Shown here: positions 1 through 7,969 of the stretch, piece by piece
Layout: each line of letters opens with the position of its first letter
How positions within the stretch are numbered: the first letter of the stretch is position 1
Assembly (NCBI GenBank): GCA_945946765.1
Contig: CAMEWS010000006.1
Span: 1-53,271, forward strand
From: an uncultured Clostridia bacterium
GTDB lineage: Bacteria; Cyanobacteriota; Vampirovibrionia; Gastranaerophilales; Gastranaerophilaceae
Direction of reading: 5' to 3'
DNA length: 53,271 bases
The notes under the pieces: model-generated
The model's input: the letters and a program-made list of their open reading frames with translations, nothing else
Database searches by the model: none
Told to the model about the DNA's origin: nothing
Made by a program: the position numbers and the translations under genes

Positions 1-70
1 AGAGTGCAAAATGCTAGACTTTGCGTCATTCGCACTCCGTTACACTTCTACAAGCTAAGCCGCCTCAAAC
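1..70 (+). repeat. Mosaic intergenic repeat, copy A (3' part, cut by window start)
   Basis: These 70 bases match, with few changes, the 3' part of the copies at 19374-19686 (reverse orientation) and 31419-31596 (same orientation). The shared stretch runs from GAGTGCAAAATGCTAGAC to the terminal CCGCCTCAAAC. The internal TGCGTCATTCGCA is a small hairpin (TGCG/CGCA). All three copies stop matching just after CTCAAACA, which defines the 3' boundary of the element. The window begins inside the element, so its 5' part is missing here. Confidence 0.9.
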
Positions 71-153
71 AAATTACATTAATTTTTTTAATTTTAAAAA
101 TTCAGGCAAAAATTTTTAATTTTGGGTTTTATAATAATAAAAGTTGAAGCAGT

Positions 154-1206
154 GTGGAAAAGTCGTTGATTTCTTTAAGTAATTCATATTCAAATCCGTA
201 TAAATATTACAACAACAATTTGAGTTTTGGCGCAAAATTAACCGTATTAAATCAATACACACCAAAACCCAAATCGGCACTTGCTTCTGCACGTGATATA
301 GCCGAAGAAGAAATGAAAAACGGCAATTTTAATGCTGCAATAAACAGTTTTAAACAAGCCCTAAATCTTGACCCCAATGATTTTGATTCGCACTTGGGAA
401 TTGCAAAAGCTTATACATATAACGGACAACATGCTCAATCAATTTCGCATTTTGAGGCTTATTTAAAATCCGCTCCCGAAGATATTGAAAATATTACAAT
501 GTTGGGTGAAGCATACAAAAAAACAGGCGTGTATGATAAAGCAAAAGACTGTTTTAAAAAAGCTCTTGCAATAGAACCCCGTTATGATTATGCAAAACGC
601 AATTTGCTTGATACACAAAATCTCGAACTTGCTTTAACTGACCCTCAAAAAGCACAAAAAGAAAGATACGATACTGCAATAAACAATCTTACACAAGCTG
701 TCAAAATTGCAGGGAACTTTTTGCCGTCAGGATACACCAATTCTTTAAAAGATGTTAGTGTTTCTTTTGATAAAACCTCAAAAATGGGCGGACGCTCCAA
801 TATTGCTCAATATGAACACGCTAAAAGAAAAATCTCCGTTACTGATGAATATACATACGCAGACCCGAAATTAACAGGGGCATATCTGGTGCATGAGTTT
901 GTGCATGCTTCGGATAGTGACCCGTATACCTCTATCAGAGAGGAACAAGATGCTTATGTAATTCAGGCAAAATATTGGACTCAAAACGTAAAAAACATTT
1001 GTGACCCCGAAATGGATTATGTTGCCGACTTGTATAGACAATCAGCGGAAACTCTTGAAGCAAGAGTTTCGGAAATATACAGATTGCGTGACCCTGAAAT
1101 AGCAGAAACATCAAGGCTTCACCCTCCTACAAACACGAATATTGCAGGTACATCATTGTCGGACGCAGCAGGTCAACCGTTAAAAGCTTATGACATTATT
1201 GTTTAA
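154..1206 (+). CDS. TPR-repeat protein with a C-terminal HExxH zinc-peptidase-like motif
   Basis: The 350-residue protein has about three tetratricopeptide repeats at residues 48-150 (for example NGNFNAAINSFKQALNLDP) and a C-terminal region with HEFVH at 247-251 followed by E263/E264. That is the arrangement of a gluzincin-type zinc peptidase (HExxH plus a downstream Glu). No signal peptide is visible, and the N terminus is Asn/Tyr-rich with SFGAK near residue 25. The start is taken as GTG at 154, because the frame is closed by a stop just upstream; TATAAT lies at 130-135. TPRs usually bind proteins, so a protease or former protease that is targeted by its repeats is a reasonable inference. 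Substrate and activity are unknown. Fusions of TPR and HExxH domains exist elsewhere (BepA-type), but those are exported and have HExxH first. Confidence 0.75.
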   Translation: MEKSLISLSNSYSNPYKYYNNNLSFGAKLTVLNQYTPKPKSALASARDIAEEEMKNGNFNAAINSFKQALNLDPNDFDSHLGIAKAYTYNGQHAQSISHFEAYLKSAPEDIENITMLGEAYKKTGVYDKAKDCFKKALAIEPRYDYAKRNLLDTQNLELALTDPQKAQKERYDTAINNLTQAVKIAGNFLPSGYTNSLKDVSVSFDKTSKMGGRSNIAQYEHAKRKISVTDEYTYADPKLTGAYLVHEFVHASDSDPYTSIREEQDAYVIQAKYWTQNVKNICDPEMDYVADLYRQSAETLEARVSEIYRLRDPEIAETSRLHPPTNTNIAGTSLSDAAGQPLKAYDIIV

Positions 1207-1306
1207 TGTAAACAAGTGTAACAATACCACTCATTATTGACTCATGTTCATGCAAAAATAAATATTGAGGTAACTTGTAAAAATACCGGACAAAAGACAG
1301 ATTAGT

Positions 1307-2998
1307 ATGACAAACCCTGTAAGTATTAGTAAATATATAATAAATAAGCCATCAACAGTTCGTAAATTTGTTACCGAGTTGGATAAAACAGGTGCAATGC
1401 TTCCTGCAGTATTGTTAGAAGCCTGTGTTACAACGGGAAGAACATATCAGGCTTATAAAAGAGATGGCTTTGTGGAAGCAAGAGAAAGAGTTACGGAAGA
1501 ATCTCTTGCTGCAATATTCTGGTTGTTCGGAGCGCTTATGTTTGGCAAACTTTTCAGCAAAATAGGTGAAAAGTTTATGAAAATCCCCAAAAACATGCCG
1601 GATGTAGGTAAAGACAATGTCCGAACACCTTTTAAAAATTATGTAAGCAAATTGTCTGCTATTTTGAAGCTTCCTAAAGGGGAAGCTGAAACTGTGGCCA
1701 AAAGGCTTTCTCAATTCGCAGTAGGTAAAACAATTGCAAGTGTTATAACGGCTTGTGCTTTTATCGGTATTGTTGTACCCAAAATAAATCAGGCAATTAC
1801 CCGTCATTTGTACGGTAAAATGCAAAAAAATGACCCTGAACACAAAAAAGCACCCGACCCGTTAAAAGAAAAGCTTACCTTAAAAGATGCACGTTCAATT
1901 TTCTCTGCAAAAGATGTATCTATTAATGCAGTAGAAAACTTTAAAGCAAGAAAAGATTTTGACGTAAATAAAATCAAAGGAACAAAACCTTCTTTTAAAG
2001 CAAGCGTTGATTCATTATTACGTTTTGTTCACAATCTTGAAACAAATGATGTATACAAATTATTGAGTACTGATACAGGTATTGTAACAGGCAGAACGGG
2101 AAATGCCAGAAACAACGATGAAAGAGTTGAAATCCTATTTAGAGATGTAACTTCCTCGTTCTTCTATTGCTTGTCTATGCCTTTAATTGTTGCATTTATG
2201 AACAAAAAAGATACATTTAAAGGGCTTAATACAAAACTCAATCCTATGAGCGCAATGCATGTTCATAATGAGCTGTTGGAAAACATGAAGACAGCTAAAT
2301 TGAATCCTGATACACAAATTGATATTAACAAGTTTAAAAAGTTTGCTTTAGGTGGCGAATATGACGAACAATTGGCGGATAAGCTGCTGGGCAAAAAGCC
2401 TGAACCGACCGTTAAAAAATATTTCTTTGGCTTGTTTACAAAAACTAAAGAACCCGAGAGAAGAATAATTAAACTTGAAGATTTCATCGCAAAAGTTGAT
2501 GAACACATTCCTGCAGAAAAACGAGCAAGTATTAAAGAATTGGCTGAAAAAACAAGCAGACTTATGCAGCCTGCAAAAGAAGGTCAAAGATTGTTAACTG
2601 AATCGCAAGTTGAAGACATCTTACGAGGCGGTGCAGTACGTCAGCCCGAATTTATGAGCAAAATTATAAACAAAATGTTTGAAACGGAAACTGATAAAAC
2701 ACCGTTAACAAATCCGTACAAGTTTATTTCACAATCTACGCTGGAAGAAAAGCGTAAACAAATACTGGATTATGTTGAAGCTATTGTTAAAGATGCGGAA
2801 AAACAAGGCTATGTAAACGGTGAAAGCATGCTTAAAATGAACAAACGTAATATGAGTAAAAACGGCTTGTTTATGGCACTTGGTATGGGTATTTCCGCAG
2901 CTTTCTTGTCTACAATCATTCCGAAATTGCAATATTACATCACATACTTGCGTACCGGAAAAAATGAATTCCCCGGTACGGAAGGTATGAAAAAATAA
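1307..2998 (+). CDS. Hypothetical 563-aa protein with several membrane-like segments
   Basis: I do not recognise this protein. It is 563 residues long, rich in Lys, and has four hydrophobic stretches: about 68-86 (AAIFWLFGALMFGKLF), 137-157, 285-298 and 526-546. The third and fourth are the most membrane-like. Between them are long charged helices with no known motif. The start is ATG at 1307; no clear Shine-Dalgarno site precedes it. It lies 100 nt downstream of the TPR/HExxH gene in the same direction. The even codon use and uninterrupted length support a real gene. Function cannot be inferred; a lineage-restricted membrane-associated protein is the cautious description. Confidence 0.8.
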   Translation: MTNPVSISKYIINKPSTVRKFVTELDKTGAMLPAVLLEACVTTGRTYQAYKRDGFVEARERVTEESLAAIFWLFGALMFGKLFSKIGEKFMKIPKNMPDVGKDNVRTPFKNYVSKLSAILKLPKGEAETVAKRLSQFAVGKTIASVITACAFIGIVVPKINQAITRHLYGKMQKNDPEHKKAPDPLKEKLTLKDARSIFSAKDVSINAVENFKARKDFDVNKIKGTKPSFKASVDSLLRFVHNLETNDVYKLLSTDTGIVTGRTGNARNNDERVEILFRDVTSSFFYCLSMPLIVAFMNKKDTFKGLNTKLNPMSAMHVHNELLENMKTAKLNPDTQIDINKFKKFALGGEYDEQLADKLLGKKPEPTVKKYFFGLFTKTKEPERRIIKLEDFIAKVDEHIPAEKRASIKELAEKTSRLMQPAKEGQRLLTESQVEDILRGGAVRQPEFMSKIINKMFETETDKTPLTNPYKFISQSTLEEKRKQILDYVEAIVKDAEKQGYVNGESMLKMNKRNMSKNGLFMALGMGISAAFLSTIIPKLQYYITYLRTGKNEFPGTEGMKK

Positions 2999-3197
2999 TT
3001 CCAATGATTTATGTAATAGTGAATCAGGTCTACTTTATCAAGCCGACATCCTTTGACGTAAAATACAATCGCAAGGTCATGACGACCCTACACTGCTGCT
3101 TCGTCTTGTAAGGACAGGTTTATTATTAATGATTTTCCGCACAGTCATTCTAGTGACAGATAGCTAATGCCTCTTGTCCGGCAATATTTTTTTTGAC
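2999..3197. other. Intergenic spacer with small palindromes, unassigned
   Basis: This 199-nt space separates two convergent genes. It is less AT-rich than other spacers and holds two short hairpins: GGTC-atgac-GACC at 3075-3087 and GTCA-ttctag-TGAC at 3144-3157. No open frame, tRNA-like fold or clear T-tract terminator is visible. A weak likeness to a bacterial SRP RNA core was considered and rejected. It could be another repeat family, but no second copy lies in this window. Confidence 0.4.
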
Positions 3198-4883
3198 TTA
3201 AAAATCGTATCCTTTAGATTTTACTGCTGATTTTACAGCATCTTGGAACAATTCAACCACTTTGCTTGAACTGATAGTATAAGTATAGTTGTTCGTTGTT
3301 TCAGCCCAGTTTGAAGGGTTCGCCAGTGCTGTTTCAGCAGCATAGGTTAAGATTCTGTCTAAATCTGCATCAGGAATACCGCTGTCTTTCAGCTTATCTT
3401 TAATTTTGTTTTTCAAAGGATTAATGATATCAGTTTCTGCTTTTTCTTGAATTTCAGCATACTGGTTATTTGATGTCGGTACAACAGTAACATCTTTTAC
3501 ACCGGCTTCTGAGGCTGTAGAACGCATATTCATATTGTACAGTGTTTGATATCCTGCTTTTTCTTTTGCCAATTTTTCTTCTTTAGCTTGTGTTTCTTTT
3601 TCTATTTCTTCATCTGTTTTACCGCCGTTTTTACAGAGTTTATCATACTGCTCAAAAAAGTAATTGACTGCAGCCTTAACATTGTAGGCAGCTCTGCGTT
3701 GATGCGAGCCAGTGCGCTCACCTAGTCCAATAAAATAGTTAGTTGCTGAGAGAATATAATTACCACCACCGGCATCAAAATCCTGGCTATTACCAGAAAA
3801 ATAATTGAGTGTTGCTTGTATTGCTTTATCAATATAATTTCTTTGTTCTACGGTTAGATTTTCCCCCACTTCTGCTATCAAAGCATTTGCTACCGCATTT
3901 AAATCATTACGCATCATGTTTAATGCCTCTGTTATAACAATACTCTTACTATCTTTATCAACACGTGAAGGAGAAGTTCTTGACGTACCTGATATATAAT
4001 CTTGTGCAATTGCGGAATTGAATATTACATCATCTTTGTCATATTCCGGAACAGTATTTTCTTGCGATTCACTGTCGGATTCTGTACCATTTGTTGAATC
4101 AAAAGAAACATCTTCTTTAAACTCAACATGAGCATGATCGTCAATCCACTCATTTGCCTGATCTAAATTTGCAAGCAAAACTTCTTTTAGTTTTTCTTTA
4201 TATTGAACAGAATTTGTACCATATTGTGCAGCTATTTCATCGAGTGCTGCTAAGTCAGACTCAGGACACCATTGATGCATATTATTTACTAAATTATCAA
4301 ATATTTCTGCAGCAATTTGATATTGTGGATCGTTTGGATTCATCAACAATGCATTAAAGATATAATCCAAATCAAATTCTTGTTGTTTATATGTTACATT
4401 GCTGTAAAATCCGCCGGTAATTCTACTTGTTGTTGAATCTTGTCCATCATCAAGGTTGCCAAAAGTATAGTCTGTAACCTCAGCTTTATTAACGCCGAAA
4501 TTTATTGTATCAATGTTTTCTTCGCTCAAACCAAGAGCAGTAGCAATTTCGGATTTTCCGTGCAAGATTCTGTATGAACCCTCATTAAAATCAAATTCAT
4601 AGTATGTGTCTTCATCTTGGCTTTGGTAAATTGATGAATTCCCGTTGTTAATATAATGCATTCCGTTAAGCTTGTTACCATTCACGCCGTCCCCACCGGC
4701 TTCAAGGTAGTTTTCTACCGCTTGCAATAAATAATTTTTACGACCTTTTAAAAGCAGGTACGCATCAAAGCTCAAATTTGTACCGCAAGCTTTGTTGTAT
4801 GCGAGATAATCTTTGTAATATTGTTGATAAACGGGTAAGTCTTTAATTGATCCTGTATTTGCGCCACTGATTCCGTCAACCAT
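3198..4883 (-). CDS. Hypothetical 561-aa protein
   Basis: I do not recognise this protein. It is 561 residues, acidic, Asn/Asp-rich, and has neither a signal peptide nor a membrane segment. The N-terminal 70 residues (MVDGISGANTGSIKDLPVYQ onwards) are Tyr-rich; the middle has a Ser/Glu/Asp linker near residues 265-285; a Lys/Glu-rich helix at about 425-445 may form a coiled coil. The start ATG is supported by an AGGAG site 7 nt upstream. The unknown proteins at 15535-16041 and 52565-52960 share this general character (no signal peptide, low-complexity N terminus), but I see no clear homology between them. It may be a lineage-specific surface or structural protein, which is inference only. Confidence 0.8.
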   Translation of the reverse strand: MVDGISGANTGSIKDLPVYQQYYKDYLAYNKACGTNLSFDAYLLLKGRKNYLLQAVENYLEAGGDGVNGNKLNGMHYINNGNSSIYQSQDEDTYYEFDFNEGSYRILHGKSEIATALGLSEENIDTINFGVNKAEVTDYTFGNLDDGQDSTTSRITGGFYSNVTYKQQEFDLDYIFNALLMNPNDPQYQIAAEIFDNLVNNMHQWCPESDLAALDEIAAQYGTNSVQYKEKLKEVLLANLDQANEWIDDHAHVEFKEDVSFDSTNGTESDSESQENTVPEYDKDDVIFNSAIAQDYISGTSRTSPSRVDKDSKSIVITEALNMMRNDLNAVANALIAEVGENLTVEQRNYIDKAIQATLNYFSGNSQDFDAGGGNYILSATNYFIGLGERTGSHQRRAAYNVKAAVNYFFEQYDKLCKNGGKTDEEIEKETQAKEEKLAKEKAGYQTLYNMNMRSTASEAGVKDVTVVPTSNNQYAEIQEKAETDIINPLKNKIKDKLKDSGIPDADLDRILTYAAETALANPSNWAETTNNYTYTISSSKVVELFQDAVKSAVKSKGYDF

Positions 4884-5077
4884 TTTTTACTCCTGTTCCT
4901 TTTTTATAATGTTGTTTGTTCGATAAAAGAAACTTTCCCTTTAGTCAAAATTTATCGAGCTCATTATATATATCGGCTTTTTGGTTATTTTCTTTATACT
5001 AACTCAGACAATTGTTACATTTGTTAACAATTAACATGTGTTAAAATGTGTCTAATCGTTTTGCAATAAGAAATTAT

Positions 5078-6121
5078 TTAATCTCTTACTACTTTACTTA
5101 GACCTTTAGGCGAATCAGGATTTTGGTCCAACAAATTTGCCATTTCACACGCTATCAACTGCAAAGTTAAAAGAGCCCCGAATATAGCTTTCATTTTACG
5201 TTTAGTTTTTATATAAATATTTATATCACCGGCTTGAACCTCTTGAACAGAAGTAATACAAATAATTTGCGGATTGTATTCATTTTTAATTTTTTTAAGA
5301 TTTCTTACAGCAAACTCTGCATTTTCTTCATCAATTATAGATATTACAATAGATTTTTGGTTTAATACTGCAACATGCCCGTGCATAAATTCACCAAACG
5401 GATACGCCATTACATTTAAATAACAGGTTTCTTTCATTTTCAATGCCCCTTCTTTTGCAAGAGGATAGTAGTTTTTATTGCCTAATATAGAAATGTTTTT
5501 GTACTCAGAAATCATTTTTGCTGCTTTTTGAATTTTAATTTCATCAAATTTTATGCGTTCCAAATACGCAGGCAAACGTTTCATTGTGTTAAGATAGCCT
5601 GAAATATCTTCACCTTTTTGACTAATAAGCTTTAACATTACAAGAATTGCGCAAAATATTTGTGCGGTTAGTGCTTTTGTAGACGCAATACTTTTTTCTT
5701 CACCCGCATCGGAAAGAATTTTGTAATCACACAAATTCCACATGGAAGAATTTTTTGCGTTTGTAATACACATGGTTTTTACACCCTGTTCTTTAATCAT
5801 TTTCAAAGCATTTAAAGTATCTGAAGTTTCCCCTGATTGTGAAACAAAAATATAAAGAGAATCAGTAGTAATAAAATGTTTTTTTTGCAAAACGAATTCA
5901 CTGGAATACTCAAATTCGCAAGGGATTTCGGCATATTCAATAAACAACGGTGCTGCTATTGCTGCACAATTGTAAGAAGACCCGCTGGCAACTATTACTA
6001 TATTGTCAACTTTTTCAGGTAAATCAAGATTGATAACGCCGTCTACACCGACATAATTCATAAAAAGATTTTTTACGACAGTCGGCTCTTCACAAATCTC
6101 TTTTTTCATAATTGATGTCAT
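5078..6121 (-). CDS. SIS-domain sugar-phosphate isomerase (GlmS isomerase-domain family, no glutaminase domain)
   Basis: The 347-residue protein holds two SIS (sugar isomerase) domains and matches the C-terminal half of glucosamine-6-phosphate synthase. Visible motifs are ASGSSYNCA at 45-53, SQSGETSDTL at 94-103 (phosphate-binding loops), EGALKMKE at 224-231 and FMHGHV at 245-250. The C terminus NPDSPKGLSKVVRD resembles the GlmS tail. The N-terminal Cys1 glutaminase domain of GlmS (about 240 residues) is absent, so it cannot use glutamine as the family archetype does. It may instead act as a deaminase/isomerase on an amino-sugar phosphate or a fructosamine-type substrate, as AgaS and FrlB relatives do. 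The start ATG at 6121 has GAGGG 6 nt upstream. It follows the acyltransferase gene on the same strand. Confidence 0.85.
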   Translation of the reverse strand: MTSIMKKEICEEPTVVKNLFMNYVGVDGVINLDLPEKVDNIVIVASGSSYNCAAIAAPLFIEYAEIPCEFEYSSEFVLQKKHFITTDSLYIFVSQSGETSDTLNALKMIKEQGVKTMCITNAKNSSMWNLCDYKILSDAGEEKSIASTKALTAQIFCAILVMLKLISQKGEDISGYLNTMKRLPAYLERIKFDEIKIQKAAKMISEYKNISILGNKNYYPLAKEGALKMKETCYLNVMAYPFGEFMHGHVAVLNQKSIVISIIDEENAEFAVRNLKKIKNEYNPQIICITSVQEVQAGDINIYIKTKRKMKAIFGALLTLQLIACEMANLLDQNPDSPKGLSKVVRD

Positions 6122-6209
6122 AACACACCCTCAATTGAATAAACACACAAAACCTTGTATTTTTATTATCGGCATAATTCAAAAAAAGTTTAATAAAATA
6201 ACAAAAATA

Positions 6210-6875
6210 TTAAGATTTTTTACCGTATCTCAACTCATCAAAATTGTCTTGAGCATATTTGTACAAATCTTTAATTGCATTTTCAACTTTGAGTCTATAT
6301 TCTTCAATATTTTCTTTTGAACAATCAGAAGGAACATAAATAGGTTCACCAAAAACCGCTATTGTTTTTACACCCAACAAAGGAAAACAAAATCTATCCC
6401 ACGTATTAAATCTTAAAAACCATTTAGACGGAGAATACCACACCATTGGTATAACCGGAGCTTGTGAAAGCTTGGCTATGTTAATAACGCCTTCCTTAAC
6501 TACACCAAAAGGACCTCGTGGTCCGTCAATTGTTATTGCTGCATTTTCACCTTGTTCAAGCTTTTCCAACATTGCTAAAGAAGCTGATGCTCCCGAACGT
6601 TTGGAAGAACCTCTTATAACTTTTATACCCACCTGCTCCGTAGCAGCGGCAATCATATTTCCGTCATTGGACTTTGAAATCATGACGTTCAGTTTATCTC
6701 TGTTTTCTACGGAATATAAACCGCATTGATGAGCATGCCACAATGCAAAAATTGCAGGCTTAACTTGTGGAAAGTTGATATTTTTACAATCATAAAACCA
6801 ACTTTCAAAAACATATAAATGCTTTAGTATAAATCCTAATAACTCTGATTGTTTCTTTTTGTCAAACTTAAACAT
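6210..6875 (-). CDS. DUF374 lysophospholipid/lipid A-type acyltransferase
   Basis: The 221-residue protein shows the DUF374 pattern of the LPLAT acyltransferase superfamily: WHAHQ at 46-50 (the catalytic-His motif in this family's form), RGSSKRSG at 88-95 and TIDGPRGPFG at 115-124. Members are membrane-associated and are thought to transfer acyl chains to lipid A precursors or other lipids, which suits the lpxK gene elsewhere in the window. The start ATG at 6875 lies exactly 6 nt after a TATTAT -10 hexamer, with no Shine-Dalgarno site, which suggests a leaderless mRNA. The gene sits between a small unknown protein and the SIS isomerase, all on the minus strand. The acyl donor and acceptor cannot be told from sequence. 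Confidence 0.85.
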   Translation of the reverse strand: MFKFDKKKQSELLGFILKHLYVFESWFYDCKNINFPQVKPAIFALWHAHQCGLYSVENRDKLNVMISKSNDGNMIAAATEQVGIKVIRGSSKRSGASASLAMLEKLEQGENAAITIDGPRGPFGVVKEGVINIAKLSQAPVIPMVWYSPSKWFLRFNTWDRFCFPLLGVKTIAVFGEPIYVPSDCSKENIEEYRLKVENAIKDLYKYAQDNFDELRYGKKS

Positions 6876-6881
6876 AGGGTA

Positions 6882-6887
6882 ATAATA
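6882..6887 (-). promoter_or_regulatory. -10 hexamer of a predicted leaderless mRNA (acyltransferase gene)
   Basis: On the minus strand TATTAT is followed by 6 nt (TACCCT) and then the ATG at 6875, so the predicted transcription start is the A of the start codon. No strong -35 is visible. Confidence 0.55.
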
Positions 6888-6906
6888 CTATAAAATGCTT
6901 AATATA

Positions 6907-7074
6907 TCAATGACGGCGCATTAAATCCGATAATTTTACTTCTTTGGATACCTTTTTTTTAGACTTGCGAACGATTTGTGCAGGTGCTTTTTTTAAGCTG
7001 CAAAGTCCTACCATCGCTACTTTTTCTTCTTTTATTAAAAGCAATTCTTTCATTAAATTCACAAGTTCTCTCAC
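6907..7074 (-). CDS. Small basic hypothetical protein (55 aa)
   Basis: This short reading frame ends KVKLSDLMRRH-like (EVKLSDLMRRH) and is Lys/Arg-rich in its second half (VRKSKKKVSKEVK). I chose the GTG at 7074 because AAAGGA lies 7 nt upstream; a longer version starting at GTG 7131 has no such site. It is 31 nt upstream of the DUF374 gene and in the same direction. The overlapping plus-strand frame at 6944-7177 looks like a shadow. I do not recognise the family; a small basic protein could bind nucleic acid, but nothing proves it. Confidence 0.5.
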   Translation of the reverse strand: MRELVNLMKELLLIKEEKVAMVGLCSLKKAPAQIVRKSKKKVSKEVKLSDLMRRH

Positions 7075-7156
7075 AACAGTATCCTTTCTAATACAAAGCT
7101 GCTCAACCACTATTAAAATAAAATTAATCACATCTTTTTTTAACCCCCGCTTATGG

Positions 7157-7162
7157 TATATT
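7157..7162 (+). promoter_or_regulatory. -10 hexamer of a predicted leaderless mRNA (HEAT-like gene)
   Basis: TATATT is followed by 7 nt and then the ATG at 7170. It favours this ATG over the TTG at 7161, which would overlap the hexamer. Confidence 0.45.
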
Positions 7163-7169
7163 GGTTACT

Positions 7170-7886
7170 ATGAGTGAAAGTATTCAAATTTTAAAAGATA
7201 TTGAAAAAGCAGCAACGCTTTGTAACCAAAAATATACAGATACAGACATTTGGGAAGTTTTAAAACAAAAATCCACAGAAGAAAACAAACAATTGGATAT
7301 TGAAAAACAAATCTGTATTTTAAATCTCAAATCCGTAAATTCTCAAAACGAAGCTGATTTGCTTATTCACCACCTTACCCAGCATCATGGCTTGATTAGA
7401 GAAGCTTGCGCACAAAAAGTAAATGAGTTTTTACAAAACTCCAAATATCAGGATTATTTTCAAACCAAAGATATTTTAAATTCACTATTAAATGCTGTAA
7501 ACGATATTAACCCTAATATTTGCAGATTGATTATAGAAATTCTACCTTTAATTAAAAATAAAGAGTATTTTTTATCGAATTTATATGACCGCATTGAATT
7601 TGTTTTTGCGGAAATAGAAAAACTAAAACGCAGTAATTTCTACACCAAAAAAGTGTTTAATCTATATTGGTGTTTAGAAGCTTTGGCGGTTTTAAAAGCT
7701 CCTATTGATGAAAAACTTATTTCCGTTCTTAACAGAAGTTCTGGATTCAAAGACTACACGATACGTGAAAAAACAGCAATGGTACTTCATTTACTGGATG
7801 AAAGTACTAAAGAAACAGACGACATAAAAGCACTTTTAAAACTTGATGAAAACTTTTATGTAAAACAATATTCACAACAATGGTAA
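7170..7886 (+). CDS. HEAT-repeat-like helical protein
   Basis: The 238-residue protein is all-helical in character, with repeated amphipathic pairs that resemble HEAT/ARM units: LIREACAQKVNEFLQ, NICRLIIEILPLIKN and YTIREKTAMVLHLLDE. No catalytic motif, signal peptide or membrane segment is visible. Such repeats usually form scaffolds for protein contacts. I chose ATG 7170 over TTG 7161 because a TATATT -10 hexamer ends 7 nt before the ATG. It is divergent from the small protein/acyltransferase genes, so the two transcription units share the 95-nt space at 7075-7169. The partner is unknown. Confidence 0.7.
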   Translation: MSESIQILKDIEKAATLCNQKYTDTDIWEVLKQKSTEENKQLDIEKQICILNLKSVNSQNEADLLIHHLTQHHGLIREACAQKVNEFLQNSKYQDYFQTKDILNSLLNAVNDINPNICRLIIEILPLIKNKEYFLSNLYDRIEFVFAEIEKLKRSNFYTKKVFNLYWCLEALAVLKAPIDEKLISVLNRSSGFKDYTIREKTAMVLHLLDESTKETDDIKALLKLDENFYVKQYSQQW

Positions 7887-7969
7887 AGATATATAACGAT
7901 TCCTTGCAACTGTTTTTTGCTGTTGGTAAAATTTTCATAATAACACATAATGTGTAACAAGGAGACGGT

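Noticed and set aside
3020-3180. SRP RNA (ffs)
   Set aside because: GAAGCAGCAG on the minus strand recalls the SRP core, but the GGAA tetraloop and the matching opposite strand are missing.
6944-7177. 77-codon plus-strand frame
   Set aside because: It overlaps the 55-aa minus-strand gene, which has AAAGGA 7 nt before its start; the plus frame has no such site.
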